Notes: generated from the sequence alone by a model not told the origin. A stretch of DNA of 47,661 nucleotides from Anaerolineaceae bacterium (GCA_020845515.1 JADLFQ010000014.1:1-47661), one strand, 5' to 3'. Shown: positions 1 to 9,168, counted from the stretch's first letter. Program-made: numbers and translations.

Positions 1-175
1 GAGTGGGAGAACTTTCTAAAGGCGAAACAGAAGGAGAAATTTCCTCCAGAGCCGGAACAGCTTGTTCTGGAGGCGCGTCCGCCAGAACACCAGCCCCCAA
101 ATTTCCAGCGCCGCAGCCAGCCAGAATCAGCGTCGCTACAGAAAGTCTCGTAAAATTACTGACTATACGCAACAT
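1..175 (-). CDS. Lipoprotein, 5' part only (runs off left edge)
   Basis: The minus strand from 175 down to base 1 is open for 58 codons. It begins with ATG (175-173) and encodes a short basic start, a hydrophobic stretch and a lipobox, LILAGC, with the lipidated Cys at residue 21. A Pro/Ser/Glu-rich linker follows, typical of a tether between lipid anchor and a folded domain. The gene overlaps the 3' end of the CapA-like gene by 20 bp, so the two are probably translationally coupled and co-transcribed. A GAGG about 10 nt upstream could serve as the ribosome site. The functional domain lies outside the window, so no role can be given. Confidence 0.72.
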   Translation of the reverse strand, partial: MLRIVSNFTRLSVATLILAGCGAGNLGAGVLADAPPEQAVPALEEISPSVSPLESSPT

Positions 176-1838
176 CTGCTTTGCAAACCTCAAACACTTC
201 TTTCAAAAATGCCTGTCTCTCCTGTGCGTTCATCAAACGCGGGCGGGCATAATCCTCTAATTCCACCGTGAGCAATTCCGTACTGATATACCGGCCTCCG
301 TAAAAGACATGCCGGTCAATACATGCCGGCCGGTTTTCCTTCATCATTTGATCAAAGAAGAGGTTTCCCAGGCCATAATGAATAAACCGTCCCTCATCAA
401 AAATCATGCACTGGGCATGGTGCGCCTGGCTGCCGCTGACGATAACCGCGCCTGCTTGCGCCATTGCCTTGGAATCAAGGCGATGAGCCGACTGCGGCCT
501 GAAATCATCCAGCTCATAGTGCTGAAAGGTCACAATCGGAAGGATGCCCTGCGCTTTATACTGCACGATCTCCTGTGCCATTTTGTTAAAGTCGCAAGGC
601 GCCGCCCCTGCCTGTGTATCAGTTGCAAGAATATTCTCCGGGCCCACCGCATTACAGCCAATGAAAACTAACCGGTTACCGTGATCTTCCACCACAAGCG
701 GTTTTTGGGCATCCTCCTTGTCCTCCCCTCCCCCATAGAAGCGAAATCCATTCTCCCTGTAAAGCGTAAGCGTCTCTTCAAATGCTCCTGTGCCCCAATC
801 CAAGATATGGTTTCCGGTTAATTCGATCAGATCCGCACCAATTGCCTCCAACAGCCCCAGATAGCGCGGATCAGAACAAAAGCGAGCCTCCCCCCGCAGT
901 GGTTTGGCCGGGGGGCAATCTGAATAGAACGGCACTTCGTTGCTAATATGCGTCAGGTCGGCACTACGCAATAATGTGCCGATGTCTCTGGCTGGATAAT
1001 CAATCCCTTTCTCCTCCATCCGCAACGCGGTGGAACGAACGAGTGCTGTTGTTCCGGTCATAATAAGTGTCGTCATACGCTCTGGGTCACGGTTACCCGC
1101 CAGAGGCGGCACCCCCCCCCTCTCCAGCCGGCCGAGCACCTCGGTATCGCCTTCCAACGCATACCAGATCGCCAAAGGGTAAGACTCCGCTGCCATTGTC
1201 TTGTCCAGGGGAGATAGTCCATCCACGTGCAAAACCTTCCAGCGGGCTTCCAATTCTTCAAAGGGAATGATTGCCCAGGAAGGCTGTTTTTTCCACGCCT
1301 CCGCCAGGATTACTTCCGGAGATAAAACCCGCACAGCTCCCGGGGCAGGATTTCCCCACAGAGCCTGAAACGTCTCCAATGTAGCGGCTGACACCAGCAG
1401 TGGGTGGCCTTGCATCTCGCCGCTGGTGCGGCCTTGCCAGGCGCTTGTCAGCTCTTTTTGGCTGACACCATCCATCACCGTTGGAAAAGGGGCAACCAAC
1501 GCATACACCCACACCGTCTGATACATGCCGGTGTTGTCATCTTTCCGAACTGGAAGCAAGCGCACCTCAGCTTCTTCTGTGTGGTGAGAAATCAGAAAAT
1601 CCGGTATGGCAGTAATCTGGTTACGAAGTTTTTGGGGGACCCCCGGTGAAATCCACAGCTTCCACTTCTTCGCGCTGGTCGTAGAAATATCTTGTGAAAA
1701 CTCCATGCTCTTCATAGACGCCGAAGGGAAAGCCTCTTGTGGCGCTTGTGTCAGACCAGTGCGGGAACTGCATGCCGAGGCAAAAGAAGAAAGAAGCATC
1801 AAGGTCAAACTGAGAAAAAGTGTGTGGTATTTACTCAT
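156..1838 (-). CDS. CapA-family (poly-gamma-glutamate capsule-type) lipoprotein
   Basis: A 560-aa lipoprotein. I start it at ATG 1838 because AAAGGA sits just upstream and this start gives a clean signal peptide ending in a lipobox (ASAC, Cys23); the longer TTG-type start at 1901 would bury the signal. Residues of about 25-250 have a mixed alpha/beta character and could be a substrate-binding-like domain (inference). From about 255 to the end it matches the CapA/PGA_cap metallophosphatase-like family: NEVPF, LTGNHILDWG, FQHYE, GSQAHHAQ and HYGLGNLFFDQ. The usual GD at the first strand is replaced by MTGTTALVR, so metal binding may differ. CapA proteins work on the outside of the membrane in poly-gamma-glutamate or wall-polymer assembly. 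The next gene downstream is another lipoprotein, overlapping by 20 bp. Confidence 0.85.
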   Translation of the reverse strand: MSKYHTLFLSLTLMLLSSFASACSSRTGLTQAPQEAFPSASMKSMEFSQDISTTSAKKWKLWISPGVPQKLRNQITAIPDFLISHHTEEAEVRLLPVRKDDNTGMYQTVWVYALVAPFPTVMDGVSQKELTSAWQGRTSGEMQGHPLLVSAATLETFQALWGNPAPGAVRVLSPEVILAEAWKKQPSWAIIPFEELEARWKVLHVDGLSPLDKTMAAESYPLAIWYALEGDTEVLGRLERGGVPPLAGNRDPERMTTLIMTGTTALVRSTALRMEEKGIDYPARDIGTLLRSADLTHISNEVPFYSDCPPAKPLRGEARFCSDPRYLGLLEAIGADLIELTGNHILDWGTGAFEETLTLYRENGFRFYGGGEDKEDAQKPLVVEDHGNRLVFIGCNAVGPENILATDTQAGAAPCDFNKMAQEIVQYKAQGILPIVTFQHYELDDFRPQSAHRLDSKAMAQAGAVIVSGSQAHHAQCMIFDEGRFIHYGLGNLFFDQMMKENRPACIDRHVFYGGRYISTELLTVELEDYARPRLMNAQERQAFLKEVFEVCKADVAYSQ

Positions 1839-2175
1839 AAATCCTTTAAACAGAAAGGAGTCAACTATTAAAGCTCTCTCGCTCAACCTCTTATCCCGCA
1901 AGCAAAATACACAAAAGTTTAGGGGCAGGAAAAATCCTTAATGCCATCCGAACTGTTTCCGAAACCCTGGAATTGCCCCAAACCAGATTACAGCGCAATT
2001 ATACAGTACCAAAGAAAAGATTATGCTTTATCTCTCGTCATGCGCAGAATAAGAAGTCACGATTAGGGAGTCTTCATGGAATACGCCAGCTTAGAAGTCT
2101 GATAGGTCTTGATAGCGTTTCGGACTATAATCCAATTTGTAATTTGTATAATCATAGCAAAAGAAAGGCTTGCCT
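1839..2175. other. 337-bp divergent intergenic region
   Basis: No gene seen. It separates the CapA-like gene (minus) from the thiolase gene (plus). On the plus strand there are two TATAAT boxes, at 2126-2131 and 2147-2152, the second about 25 nt before the thiolase start; neither has a convincing -35 at 16-18 nt. On the minus strand a TATAAT lies at 2003-1998, about 160 nt upstream of the CapA start. AAGAAAGG at 2161-2168 is the ribosome site that fixes the thiolase start at ATG 2176 rather than TTG 2170. I see no other structure. Confidence 0.4.
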
Positions 2176-3333
2176 ATGCGTGAAGTTGCAGTTCTCGGAA
2201 TAAGCCAGACCAGAGTTGATGAACATTGGGATAAATCTCTCCGTCTCCTTGCCGGTGAAGCAATATTGGCATCCTGCATGGATGCCAATATTGATCGGGC
2301 GGACAGCATCTACATAGGCAATATGATGTCTGGTTCTGCCAATTTTCAGCAACACCTGGGCGCATATATTGCCGATTGGGTGGGCAGTCGTTTCACGGAA
2401 AGCCTTCATATTGAGGCTGCGTGCAGTTCAGGTGCAGCCGCCTTTCGCGCCGCGCTGATGGCTGTCGCGTCCGGCGAGGTGGAGGTTGCTGTTGCTGCCG
2501 GCGTTGAAAAGATGACCGACTCCCCGGCCGGTGAGATTACTGCCCAGCTTGCCGCTGCCGCCGACGCGGAGTGGGAAATTGACCAGGGTATTTCTTTTGT
2601 CGCGCTTAACGCACTTGTCATGCGCCGCTACATGCACGAGTATGGCTGGCAGAAAGATGACTTTGCCCCCTTTTCCATCAATGCTCACGCAAATGGGGCG
2701 CACAACCCATTTGCCCGCTTTCAGGAACCCATTTCTCTCAAGGCTTATCAGCGTGCATCAATGGTCGCAGACCCAATCAATATGTTTGATGCATCCCCGA
2801 TGGGGGACGGCGCGGCTGCCGCTGTATTGGTGCCCGTTGAAATGCTGCGCCACAGTGCCGCCACCCCCCTCATTAGAGTGCTGGCGTCCGGCGCGGCAAC
2901 CGATACCATTGATGTACAGAACCGCCTCCGACCTACCTGGCTGACCGCGGCAGAGCGCTCTGTCAAACAGGCTTACCAGCAGGCGGGCCTCAGCCCTGAG
3001 GACATTGATCTGTTTGAGTTGCACGATGCCTTCACAATCATGGCAACTCTGTCGCTCGAAGCAGCAGGTTTCGCCCAGCCTGGTCAGGGGCCGCGCCTCG
3101 CTCTGGATGGGGAGATCTTGCCCGCCGGCCGCATACCAATTGCAACACGCGGCGGGCTCAAAGCGCGCGGGCACCCCGTCGGTGCAACCGGGATGTACCA
3201 GATTGTCGAAGTGGTACAGCAACTGCGCGGCACAGCCGGAGAGACCCAGGTGGAAAACGCCCGGATTGGTATGGCGCAAAACATTGGCGGAAGCGGATCC
3301 AATATCATTACTCATATCCTCGGCTCAAGGTAA
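2176..3333 (+). CDS. Thiolase-family protein (SCP-x / acetyl-CoA acetyltransferase type)
   Basis: A 385-aa thiolase fold protein. The nucleophile Cys83 lies in EAACSSG; ELHDAF (His283) and GHPVGATG (His333) supply the other conserved active-site motifs, and QNIGGSGSN closes the C-terminal lobe. This pattern fits the SCP-x-like branch found in many archaea and Chloroflexota. That branch often works with a DUF35 OB-fold partner and HMG-CoA synthase, or in acyl-CoA breakdown. No DUF35 or acyl-CoA gene is adjacent, so the physiological substrate is open; condensation or cleavage of 3-ketoacyl-CoA is family knowledge, not shown here. ATG 2176 is chosen over TTG 2170 from the AAGAAAGG spacing. The AlkZ-like gene follows after 8 bp. 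A perfect 14-bp inverted repeat lies at codons 29-40. Confidence 0.9.
   Translation: MREVAVLGISQTRVDEHWDKSLRLLAGEAILASCMDANIDRADSIYIGNMMSGSANFQQHLGAYIADWVGSRFTESLHIEAACSSGAAAFRAALMAVASGEVEVAVAAGVEKMTDSPAGEITAQLAAAADAEWEIDQGISFVALNALVMRRYMHEYGWQKDDFAPFSINAHANGAHNPFARFQEPISLKAYQRASMVADPINMFDASPMGDGAAAAVLVPVEMLRHSAATPLIRVLASGAATDTIDVQNRLRPTWLTAAERSVKQAYQQAGLSPEDIDLFELHDAFTIMATLSLEAAGFAQPGQGPRLALDGEILPAGRIPIATRGGLKARGHPVGATGMYQIVEVVQQLRGTAGETQVENARIGMAQNIGGSGSNIITHILGSR
2261..2293. repeat. Perfect 14-bp inverted repeat, 5-nt loop, inside the thiolase gene
   Basis: Bases 2261-2274 (CAATATTGGCATCC) are the exact reverse complement of 2280-2293, with loop TGCAT between. It starts 85 nt after the thiolase start codon and codes for an unremarkable helix (AILASCMDANID). 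A 14-bp perfect stem is far beyond chance expectation for this window size. It could be an mRNA hairpin, an operator or the mark of selection on structure. Confidence 0.9.
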
Positions 3334-3341
3334 TTTTCTTC

Positions 3342-4199
3342 ATGCCGGAAATATCTATAGAAAAGATTAAAGCGTACCGCGCTCAAACATACCACAGCCT
3401 GTCTGCATTAAACATTAAATCGGCGGGAGAAGCGGTTGAGTTTGTGAACGAGCGCGGTTTTGTCTTTTTTTGGCCGATTAAAGGGATTGAACTGCCTAGC
3501 CTGTGGACTGCCGCAGCCGGCGACCGGCCTGTTCCAACCTCCCACGACGATCCGGCGCATATCACTTGGAACTGGAAAGACAGCCTTCTTGGCAGGGGTC
3601 ATTGGTATTACGGACGATTGCTGTATCGGCGCAATACAATTGTATCTTTGGAATGTTTGCCGTTTTTTTATGCTCTCTCCCCTAATTTCGGCGATCCTGA
3701 AAACGACTATCTAGAGCAATACCAACAAGGTGCACTCACTCTGGAAGCAAAATTGGTTTATGAAGCTTTATTAAAAAAAGGGGCGCTGGATACCATCTCG
3801 CTCCGCCGGGAAGTACATCTCATCTCCCCTGAAAGTACAATGCGTTTTAATCGCGCCCTCGAAACTTTACAGATGGAACTAAAGATCTTACCGATTGGCA
3901 TCAGTCGGGCAGGAGTATGGAAATACGCATATATTTTCGACCTTCTCCCGCGGCATTTCCCGCACTTGCAACACCAGTCCCGTTCGATTTCCGAAGCCCA
4001 GGCACAAAAACATCTTGTGCACACTTATTTACAATCGCTCGGCGCTGCCTCACTTCGTCAGATCGGCAAATTATTCCCATGGGGATCTTATACCCTTCAA
4101 AAAACACTTCAGTCACTCCAAGCCGAGGGCGCGCTGCGCACCGGTTTGCAGATGGAGGGGGAAAAAGAAGCGTATGCTGCAATTCGCACCCTCATTTGA
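3342..4199 (+). CDS. AlkZ/YcaQ-related winged-helix protein
   Basis: A 285-aa soluble protein. The N-terminal half (VEFVNERGFVFFWPI, then HITWNWKDSLLGRGHWYYG) and the two downstream helix-turn-helix-like stretches (about 130-190 and 215-280) resemble the HTH_42/AlkZ-YcaQ family of winged-helix DNA glycosylase-like proteins. I do not see the QxQ/QxD catalytic motif of genuine interstrand-crosslink glycosylases, so it may belong to the catalytically uncertain AlkZ-related branch. It begins 8 bp after the thiolase stop and is probably co-transcribed with it. An AAGG about 12 nt upstream is a mediocre ribosome site. Assignment rests on remembered family patterns and is moderate. Confidence 0.6.
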   Translation: MPEISIEKIKAYRAQTYHSLSALNIKSAGEAVEFVNERGFVFFWPIKGIELPSLWTAAAGDRPVPTSHDDPAHITWNWKDSLLGRGHWYYGRLLYRRNTIVSLECLPFFYALSPNFGDPENDYLEQYQQGALTLEAKLVYEALLKKGALDTISLRREVHLISPESTMRFNRALETLQMELKILPIGISRAGVWKYAYIFDLLPRHFPHLQHQSRSISEAQAQKHLVHTYLQSLGAASLRQIGKLFPWGSYTLQKTLQSLQAEGALRTGLQMEGEKEAYAAIRTLI

Positions 4200-4219
4200 C
4201 GATTAATCTTCCGTCAGTT

Positions 4220-4228
4220 TGATATAAT
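4220..4228 (+). promoter_or_regulatory. Extended -10 promoter for the GH13 gene
   Basis: TGA followed by TATAAT (4223-4228), 37 nt before the GH13 start codon. A TTGACG at 4196-4201 is 21 nt away, too far for a standard -35, so the TGn extension probably carries recognition. Confidence 0.5.
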
Positions 4229-4265
4229 TTTTCTAGCCAATCAGCCACCGAAGGGAAGGTCTTGT

Positions 4266-7200
4266 ATGGAGTTTCATGTCTCTCGCCAGGCACGCGACCG
4301 CTATCAGTTTGATCAGAGCTTGTTTTCTCTGACTGGAAATGTGATCTTCGCAAACTTTCCCGCTGTACGTCTCTTTGCTCAAAAAATAAATGCCAGGCGC
4401 GATCTTTCCCAATCCTCCGGGCATACAGTCCAAGCCGGACAGTTGAATGCAATGGGACTGATTGATGAAATTCTGCATTTTGTTGTCACTCTTTACCGCA
4501 GGCAAAAAAACCCTGCTATCATGCTGCAGGCATATGCCTGGTTGGAAGAAAAAGTTGGAAAGACCGCTCTTGAAAATACACTGGAGGAGTTTTGCGCTCA
4601 GTTCCCCCCGCTGGCGGTTTATCAGCAAGAAATCGCGCTTGAAGCTTATCTAAATGCCTCCACAGAAGGTACCCCTAATCGCCTTGTCGCGCTCGAAGAG
4701 ATGCTCTTGTTATGGCTGGCAAACCAGAATCCCGCATTCCACCCTTTTAACGAATTATTCGATGACACCTCCTTAAGTGCCGATACTGCCTACCCGCTCG
4801 TGATCGCTGAACTTGACCAGTTCTTCAAGCTTCAGCCACCTTTCGGCCCAGATCAGGACAACCTGGTAGATATGCTGCGCAAACCAGCTATTGTAGTGCC
4901 ATATTCTCTTCCGGGTCAGTTGGAATATATTCGTAAGCACTGGGGGGATTTGCTGGGAGAATACTTTTACCGGCTCCTGATCAGCCTGGATTTGATCCGA
5001 GAAGAAGAGAAATCGGGGTTTCTCGGGCCCGGTCCCGTCCTTGTCCCCACCTATGGCCGGCATGGCAAACTGGAGGGCGATGAAAATGAGACGGAGCGTT
5101 TCTCGGAGGACCGCGAATGGATGCCACGCCTGGTATTGATCGCGAAAAATTCCTACGTCTGGTTAGATCAACTGAGCAAAAAATATAACCGGTTGATTTC
5201 GCGCCTCGATGAAATCCCGGACGAAGAACTTGACCAGCTTGCCCACTGGGGCATAACCGGCTTATGGTTGATCGGTCTGTGGGAACGCAGCACCGCGTCA
5301 GCCCGTATCAAGCAGTTATGCGGCAACCCGGAAGCGATAGCATCGGCTTATTCGTTGGCAGGCTACTGGATCGCACAAGATCTGGGCGGCGCACAGGCGC
5401 TGGATAACTTACGCAGCCGTGCTGCTCATCGTGGCATCCGCCTGGCGAGCGACATGGTACCCAATCACATGGGCATCGACTCACCCTGGGTCTTCGAATA
5501 TCCAGACCGTTTCATCTCTCTAAGCGAAAGCCCCTTTCCTTCTTATTCTTTCAACGGGCCTGATCTGTCGAACAGAGAAGGGTATGGGATATTCTTGGAA
5601 GATCATTATTTCACACGCTCCGACGCGGCCGTCGTCTTCAAATGGGTCAACTATTCCTCCAGCGAAACCCGTTTTATCTACCACGGCAATGATGGCACCA
5701 CCATGCCCTGGAACGATACCGCCCAACTCGATTACCTCAAGCACGAGGTACGGGAAGCCGTCCTTCATACCATCCTGGAAGTAGCCCGTCAGTTCCCCAT
5801 CATCCGCTTCGACGCCGCCATGACGCTCACCAAGCGGCACTTTCACAGGTTATGGTACCCGCAGCCCGGCAGCGGCGGCGATATTCCCAGTCGGTCAGGG
5901 CACGGCCTGACCAAAGATCAATTTGACTCTCTGATGAACGAAGAATTCTGGCGCGAAGTGGTGGATCGTGCGGCTGTCGAAGCGCCTGACACGTTGCTCT
6001 TAGCCGAAGCGTTCTGGCTAATGGAAGGCTATTTTGTCCGCACCTTGGGAATGCACCGCGTTTATAATAGCGCCTTTATGAACTTGCTGCGGGATGAAGA
6101 TAACGCCAAATACCGGACAATTCTCAAAAATACGCTTGAATTTGAGCCGGAGATATTAAAGCGTTTTGTGAACTTTTTGAACAACCCTGATGAGCGCACC
6201 GCGGTGGAGCAGTTCGGCAAAGAGGATAAATATTTTGGAGTCTGCACCCTGATGGTAACTTTGCCGGGACTACCAATGTTCGGTCATGGACAAATCGAGG
6301 GGTATTCCGAAAAGTACGGCATGGAATATCGTAAAGCCTACTGGGATGAACAAACCGATTTTAACCTGGTCGAACGCCATGAACGCCAAATATTCCCCCT
6401 GCTCCACCGCAGGACAATGTTTGCCGGCGTCGAACGCTTTTTGCTCTACGATTTTTATCTTGAATCCGGTGTGGTTAACGAGGATGTTTATGCCTATTCG
6501 AACCGCGATGGAAGCGGGCAAGCGCTGGTGGTCTATCACAACCGCTTCGCCAACACACGCGGCTGGATCCGTACCTCCGCCGGGTTTACCGTAAAATCAG
6601 AAGGCGGCCGCAACCTGACCCAAAAAACGCTCGCTGAAGGCTTAGGGTTGAGCCCAGAAGAGACAACGTTCGTTCTATTTCGCGACCAGGTTAGCGGATT
6701 GCAGTATATCCAACCCAGTCAAGCGCTCGCTAAAAATGGGCTTTTCCTTGAATTGAACGCCTACCAATGCCATGTTTTTCTGGATTTCCAGGAAATTATG
6801 GACGACGCGAAAGGTTCGTACCGCAAAATCTGTGATTCGCTTGCAGGACGGGGGGTGCCCAGCATTGAATCCGCCTTGCAAGAACTGATTCTTGAGCCAG
6901 TCTTATCGCCTTTCAAGCAAATTGCCAACCCCGGTTATTTCCACTACCTTCTGGAGAACCAGCTCAGCGCCGGCAACTCCAGGGTTTCACCCGCGCTTCT
7001 TGAGGAAGCAGAAGGCAAAATACAAAGTTTAATGAACGGCATTATCGAATTGGTCGGTCCGCAAAACAACCAGCAAGCAATTGTCCAAGATACGGCACTG
7101 CTCCTTGACCTAGTGCTTTCACTGCCGATGCTCGACCGGCGCTTCCCGGCTCCCATCGGAGATGCATACGCAGCAGCCGTTACATATATTACCAAACCGC

Positions 7201-7796
7201 TTAAGGAAAGTAAAAACTCCTGGCTTGCCTTATTCGGTCTGGTGTTCACCCAATATTTGGGAAAAAATCTCTCCAGTAAAGATTTCGCAAGATATTCCCT
7301 GCGCTTTTTAGAGGAATGGCGGCTTGCCCCAGAGCTCGCCCAAACCTTCCGGCAAATGGGCTTGTCGGAAACAGAAAATCAGAAAGCTCTTGCCATAATC
7401 CGGCTGCTGCTCAAAAACCATCAATGGCTTCAAAAACATGCCGGAAAATCCCCCTTAGCCATCCTGCAGAACTGGCTGGGAGATAAGGATATCCGCGAGT
7501 TCCTCAGTATCCATCTTTATGGAGATATTTTATGGTTCAACAAAGAAGCCTACGAGGAGTTCTTATGGTGGATGGGACTTTCCAGCATTCTGGGTTCGCT
7601 GGGAGAAGGCCGCGTCAACATCAGCAAGCTGATCGAAAACCTGCTGGCTGCCACCTCCATCATAAAAAAACTTCTGGAAGCTGAAGAAGTATCTGGGTAT
7701 CAGGTTTCCTTGCTGCTTAAGGCGCTGGGGGCGAATCAGCCGCCGGAATATCGTGCGGGGCTTTCATCTCCTGAGCGCGCTTCAGATGATGATTGA
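4266..7796 (+). CDS. GH13 alpha-amylase-family protein, 1176 aa
   Basis: A large cytoplasmic-looking protein with no signal peptide. Residues of about 1-310 are a helical N-terminal extension. A GH13 barrel then spans roughly 310-740: region I SDMVPNHMG (Asp396), region II IIRFDAA (nucleophile Asp516), region III LLAEAFW (acid/base Glu581), region IV NNPDE (Asp642), and LPGLPMFGHGQ. All three catalytic acids are therefore present, so hydrolysis or transfer on alpha-glucans is expected. The last 350 residues or so are mostly helical and of unknown role. This is about twice the length of ordinary amylases. It converges on a GH57 gene with an 80-bp tail overlap, and together they suggest intracellular glycogen or alpha-glucan turnover (inference). 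The start has a GAAGG/AAGG ribosome site 8-15 nt upstream. Confidence 0.88.
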   Translation: MEFHVSRQARDRYQFDQSLFSLTGNVIFANFPAVRLFAQKINARRDLSQSSGHTVQAGQLNAMGLIDEILHFVVTLYRRQKNPAIMLQAYAWLEEKVGKTALENTLEEFCAQFPPLAVYQQEIALEAYLNASTEGTPNRLVALEEMLLLWLANQNPAFHPFNELFDDTSLSADTAYPLVIAELDQFFKLQPPFGPDQDNLVDMLRKPAIVVPYSLPGQLEYIRKHWGDLLGEYFYRLLISLDLIREEEKSGFLGPGPVLVPTYGRHGKLEGDENETERFSEDREWMPRLVLIAKNSYVWLDQLSKKYNRLISRLDEIPDEELDQLAHWGITGLWLIGLWERSTASARIKQLCGNPEAIASAYSLAGYWIAQDLGGAQALDNLRSRAAHRGIRLASDMVPNHMGIDSPWVFEYPDRFISLSESPFPSYSFNGPDLSNREGYGIFLEDHYFTRSDAAVVFKWVNYSSSETRFIYHGNDGTTMPWNDTAQLDYLKHEVREAVLHTILEVARQFPIIRFDAAMTLTKRHFHRLWYPQPGSGGDIPSRSGHGLTKDQFDSLMNEEFWREVVDRAAVEAPDTLLLAEAFWLMEGYFVRTLGMHRVYNSAFMNLLRDEDNAKYRTILKNTLEFEPEILKRFVNFLNNPDERTAVEQFGKEDKYFGVCTLMVTLPGLPMFGHGQIEGYSEKYGMEYRKAYWDEQTDFNLVERHERQIFPLLHRRTMFAGVERFLLYDFYLESGVVNEDVYAYSNRDGSGQALVVYHNRFANTRGWIRTSAGFTVKSEGGRNLTQKTLAEGLGLSPEETTFVLFRDQVSGLQYIQPSQALAKNGLFLELNAYQCHVFLDFQEIMDDAKGSYRKICDSLAGRGVPSIESALQELILEPVLSPFKQIANPGYFHYLLENQLSAGNSRVSPALLEEAEGKIQSLMNGIIELVGPQNNQQAIVQDTALLLDLVLSLPMLDRRFPAPIGDAYAAAVTYITKPLKESKNSWLALFGLVFTQYLGKNLSSKDFARYSLRFLEEWRLAPELAQTFRQMGLSETENQKALAIIRLLLKNHQWLQKHAGKSPLAILQNWLGDKDIREFLSIHLYGDILWFNKEAYEEFLWWMGLSSILGSLGEGRVNISKLIENLLAATSIIKKLLEAEEVSGYQVSLLLKALGANQPPEYRAGLSSPERASDDD

Positions 7797-9168
7797 AGAC
7801 CACATCAGCCCGCAAGCCGGAGCGCCAGCTCTTAACAGGCTTGAGCGCAGCTGCCGCCTGCCTGGATAGGTCAATACCGGTTGCAAGGTTCACCAGCCAG
7901 ACAGCATGGGTTGCGTAGGCGATGGTATTGCGCGGCTCGATCCGGTCAAAGTCATCAAAAAACCAGCCACAAGATGTAAACATGCGCTGGCGTTCATATT
8001 GCGCGGCCAGCAAATAGCGAATGCGATTAAATTCTTCTTCACTCAACTTGCGGGGGATCGAAGTTTGAATAAACTCCCGAGCGGAGACCTGCCCGCCAAG
8101 GACAACAGCATAGTTATGCCGCAGTTCCCAGGGGTCATCCAGGTAAGGCTCAAGAGCAAGCCGGTACAAGCGGTCAATCATTTCGGCAATCTCTGTCAAC
8201 GCCCGCCGCAACGGTTTCTTCCATTCGCTATGCGGGGTGCAGTCGCACTGGCCACACCACCGGGTGACCCCATGCGGGCAGCTCCATGAAGTGTTTGGAC
8301 GAATTTGAATTTCTTCTTGTGCAGGATATTGCTCCAACCATAAGGCAGGATATGTAGCCTCGAGAGCCATGTTTTTGATGGCGCCATCCATCAGATAAGC
8401 AAGAAACTTATCACGAAAGGGTTGATGGTGCCCGTAAAGTTCTCCATCCGATGCAATCAATAGCAGTTGCGGTGTATCGCTTTCCTTTCCTTGTCGCTTA
8501 AATTTTGGAAGCAAGATATTCCGCACAAACAGATCCGCATTCACCGTTACAGCCGGGTTAAAACTTACCCCCGCGCTCAATTCTTGCTGATAGAAGAAAA
8601 TGGTGATTTGCCGGCCTTCTGGCAAGCGGACGATATAAGGTTTTGAAACATCCAGATTTTGCGCCTCCGCCTGCCACGGGGCCAGGATAGTAAACTTAAT
8701 GTCATGCTGGGCAAGCACCTCAAGGGTCTCGATGTCCACTGCTGTCTCCGGCAGCCACATCCCTGCTGGTTTGCGCCCAAACCGCATTAAAAAATCTTGT
8801 ATCCCCCAGCGCACCTGTGTAATCTTGTCTTGTAAAGAAGCCAGCGGCATAATCACATGGTTGTAGGCTTGCGCCATCGCATTGCCAACACCATTGCGCT
8901 TTACGTTTTTCTGATCTGCCTTGATGATCTTGTCCAATGTCGCCGGGTCATATCCTGCCAGCCACTCCACCAGTGTAGGTCCGATATTAAAGCTGATATG
9001 CTCAAAATTTCCTGCCTCGGCGTTAGGACGATAGCACTGGGCGTGAATCCGTTCATTCCAGTTATGGTAGGGCATTGCGCCCGGCTCAAGAGGAATATCG
9101 CCCGTGAGAGGGTCCTCACGCGGCGGCTGATAAAAATGACCGTGAACGCAGAATGCCTGTTTTTCCAT
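7717..9168 (-). CDS. GH57-family glycoside hydrolase (DUF3536-like)
   Basis: A 483-aa protein with the GH57 signatures in order: HGHFYQPPRE near the N-terminus, WLPE with predicted nucleophile Glu141, and SDGELYGHH with predicted acid/base Asp241. The C-terminal half (WFFDDFDRIEPRN) resembles the DUF3536-type helical domain seen in a subset of bacterial GH57 proteins. There is no signal peptide, so it is probably cytoplasmic and acts on alpha-glucan. The start codon abuts the stop codon of the upstream SDR gene (9169), suggesting an operon read on the minus strand. Its last 26 codons lie opposite the last 26 codons of the GH13 gene. Exact substrate cannot be read from sequence. Confidence 0.9.
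   Translation of the reverse strand: MEKQAFCVHGHFYQPPREDPLTGDIPLEPGAMPYHNWNERIHAQCYRPNAEAGNFEHISFNIGPTLVEWLAGYDPATLDKIIKADQKNVKRNGVGNAMAQAYNHVIMPLASLQDKITQVRWGIQDFLMRFGRKPAGMWLPETAVDIETLEVLAQHDIKFTILAPWQAEAQNLDVSKPYIVRLPEGRQITIFFYQQELSAGVSFNPAVTVNADLFVRNILLPKFKRQGKESDTPQLLLIASDGELYGHHQPFRDKFLAYLMDGAIKNMALEATYPALWLEQYPAQEEIQIRPNTSWSCPHGVTRWCGQCDCTPHSEWKKPLRRALTEIAEMIDRLYRLALEPYLDDPWELRHNYAVVLGGQVSAREFIQTSIPRKLSEEEFNRIRYLLAAQYERQRMFTSCGWFFDDFDRIEPRNTIAYATHAVWLVNLATGIDLSRQAAAALKPVKSWRSGLRADVVFNHHLKRAQEMKAPHDIPAADSPPAP

Noticed and set aside
2109-2131. TTGATA and TATAAT as a standard promoter for the thiolase
   Set aside because: The spacer is only 11 nt.
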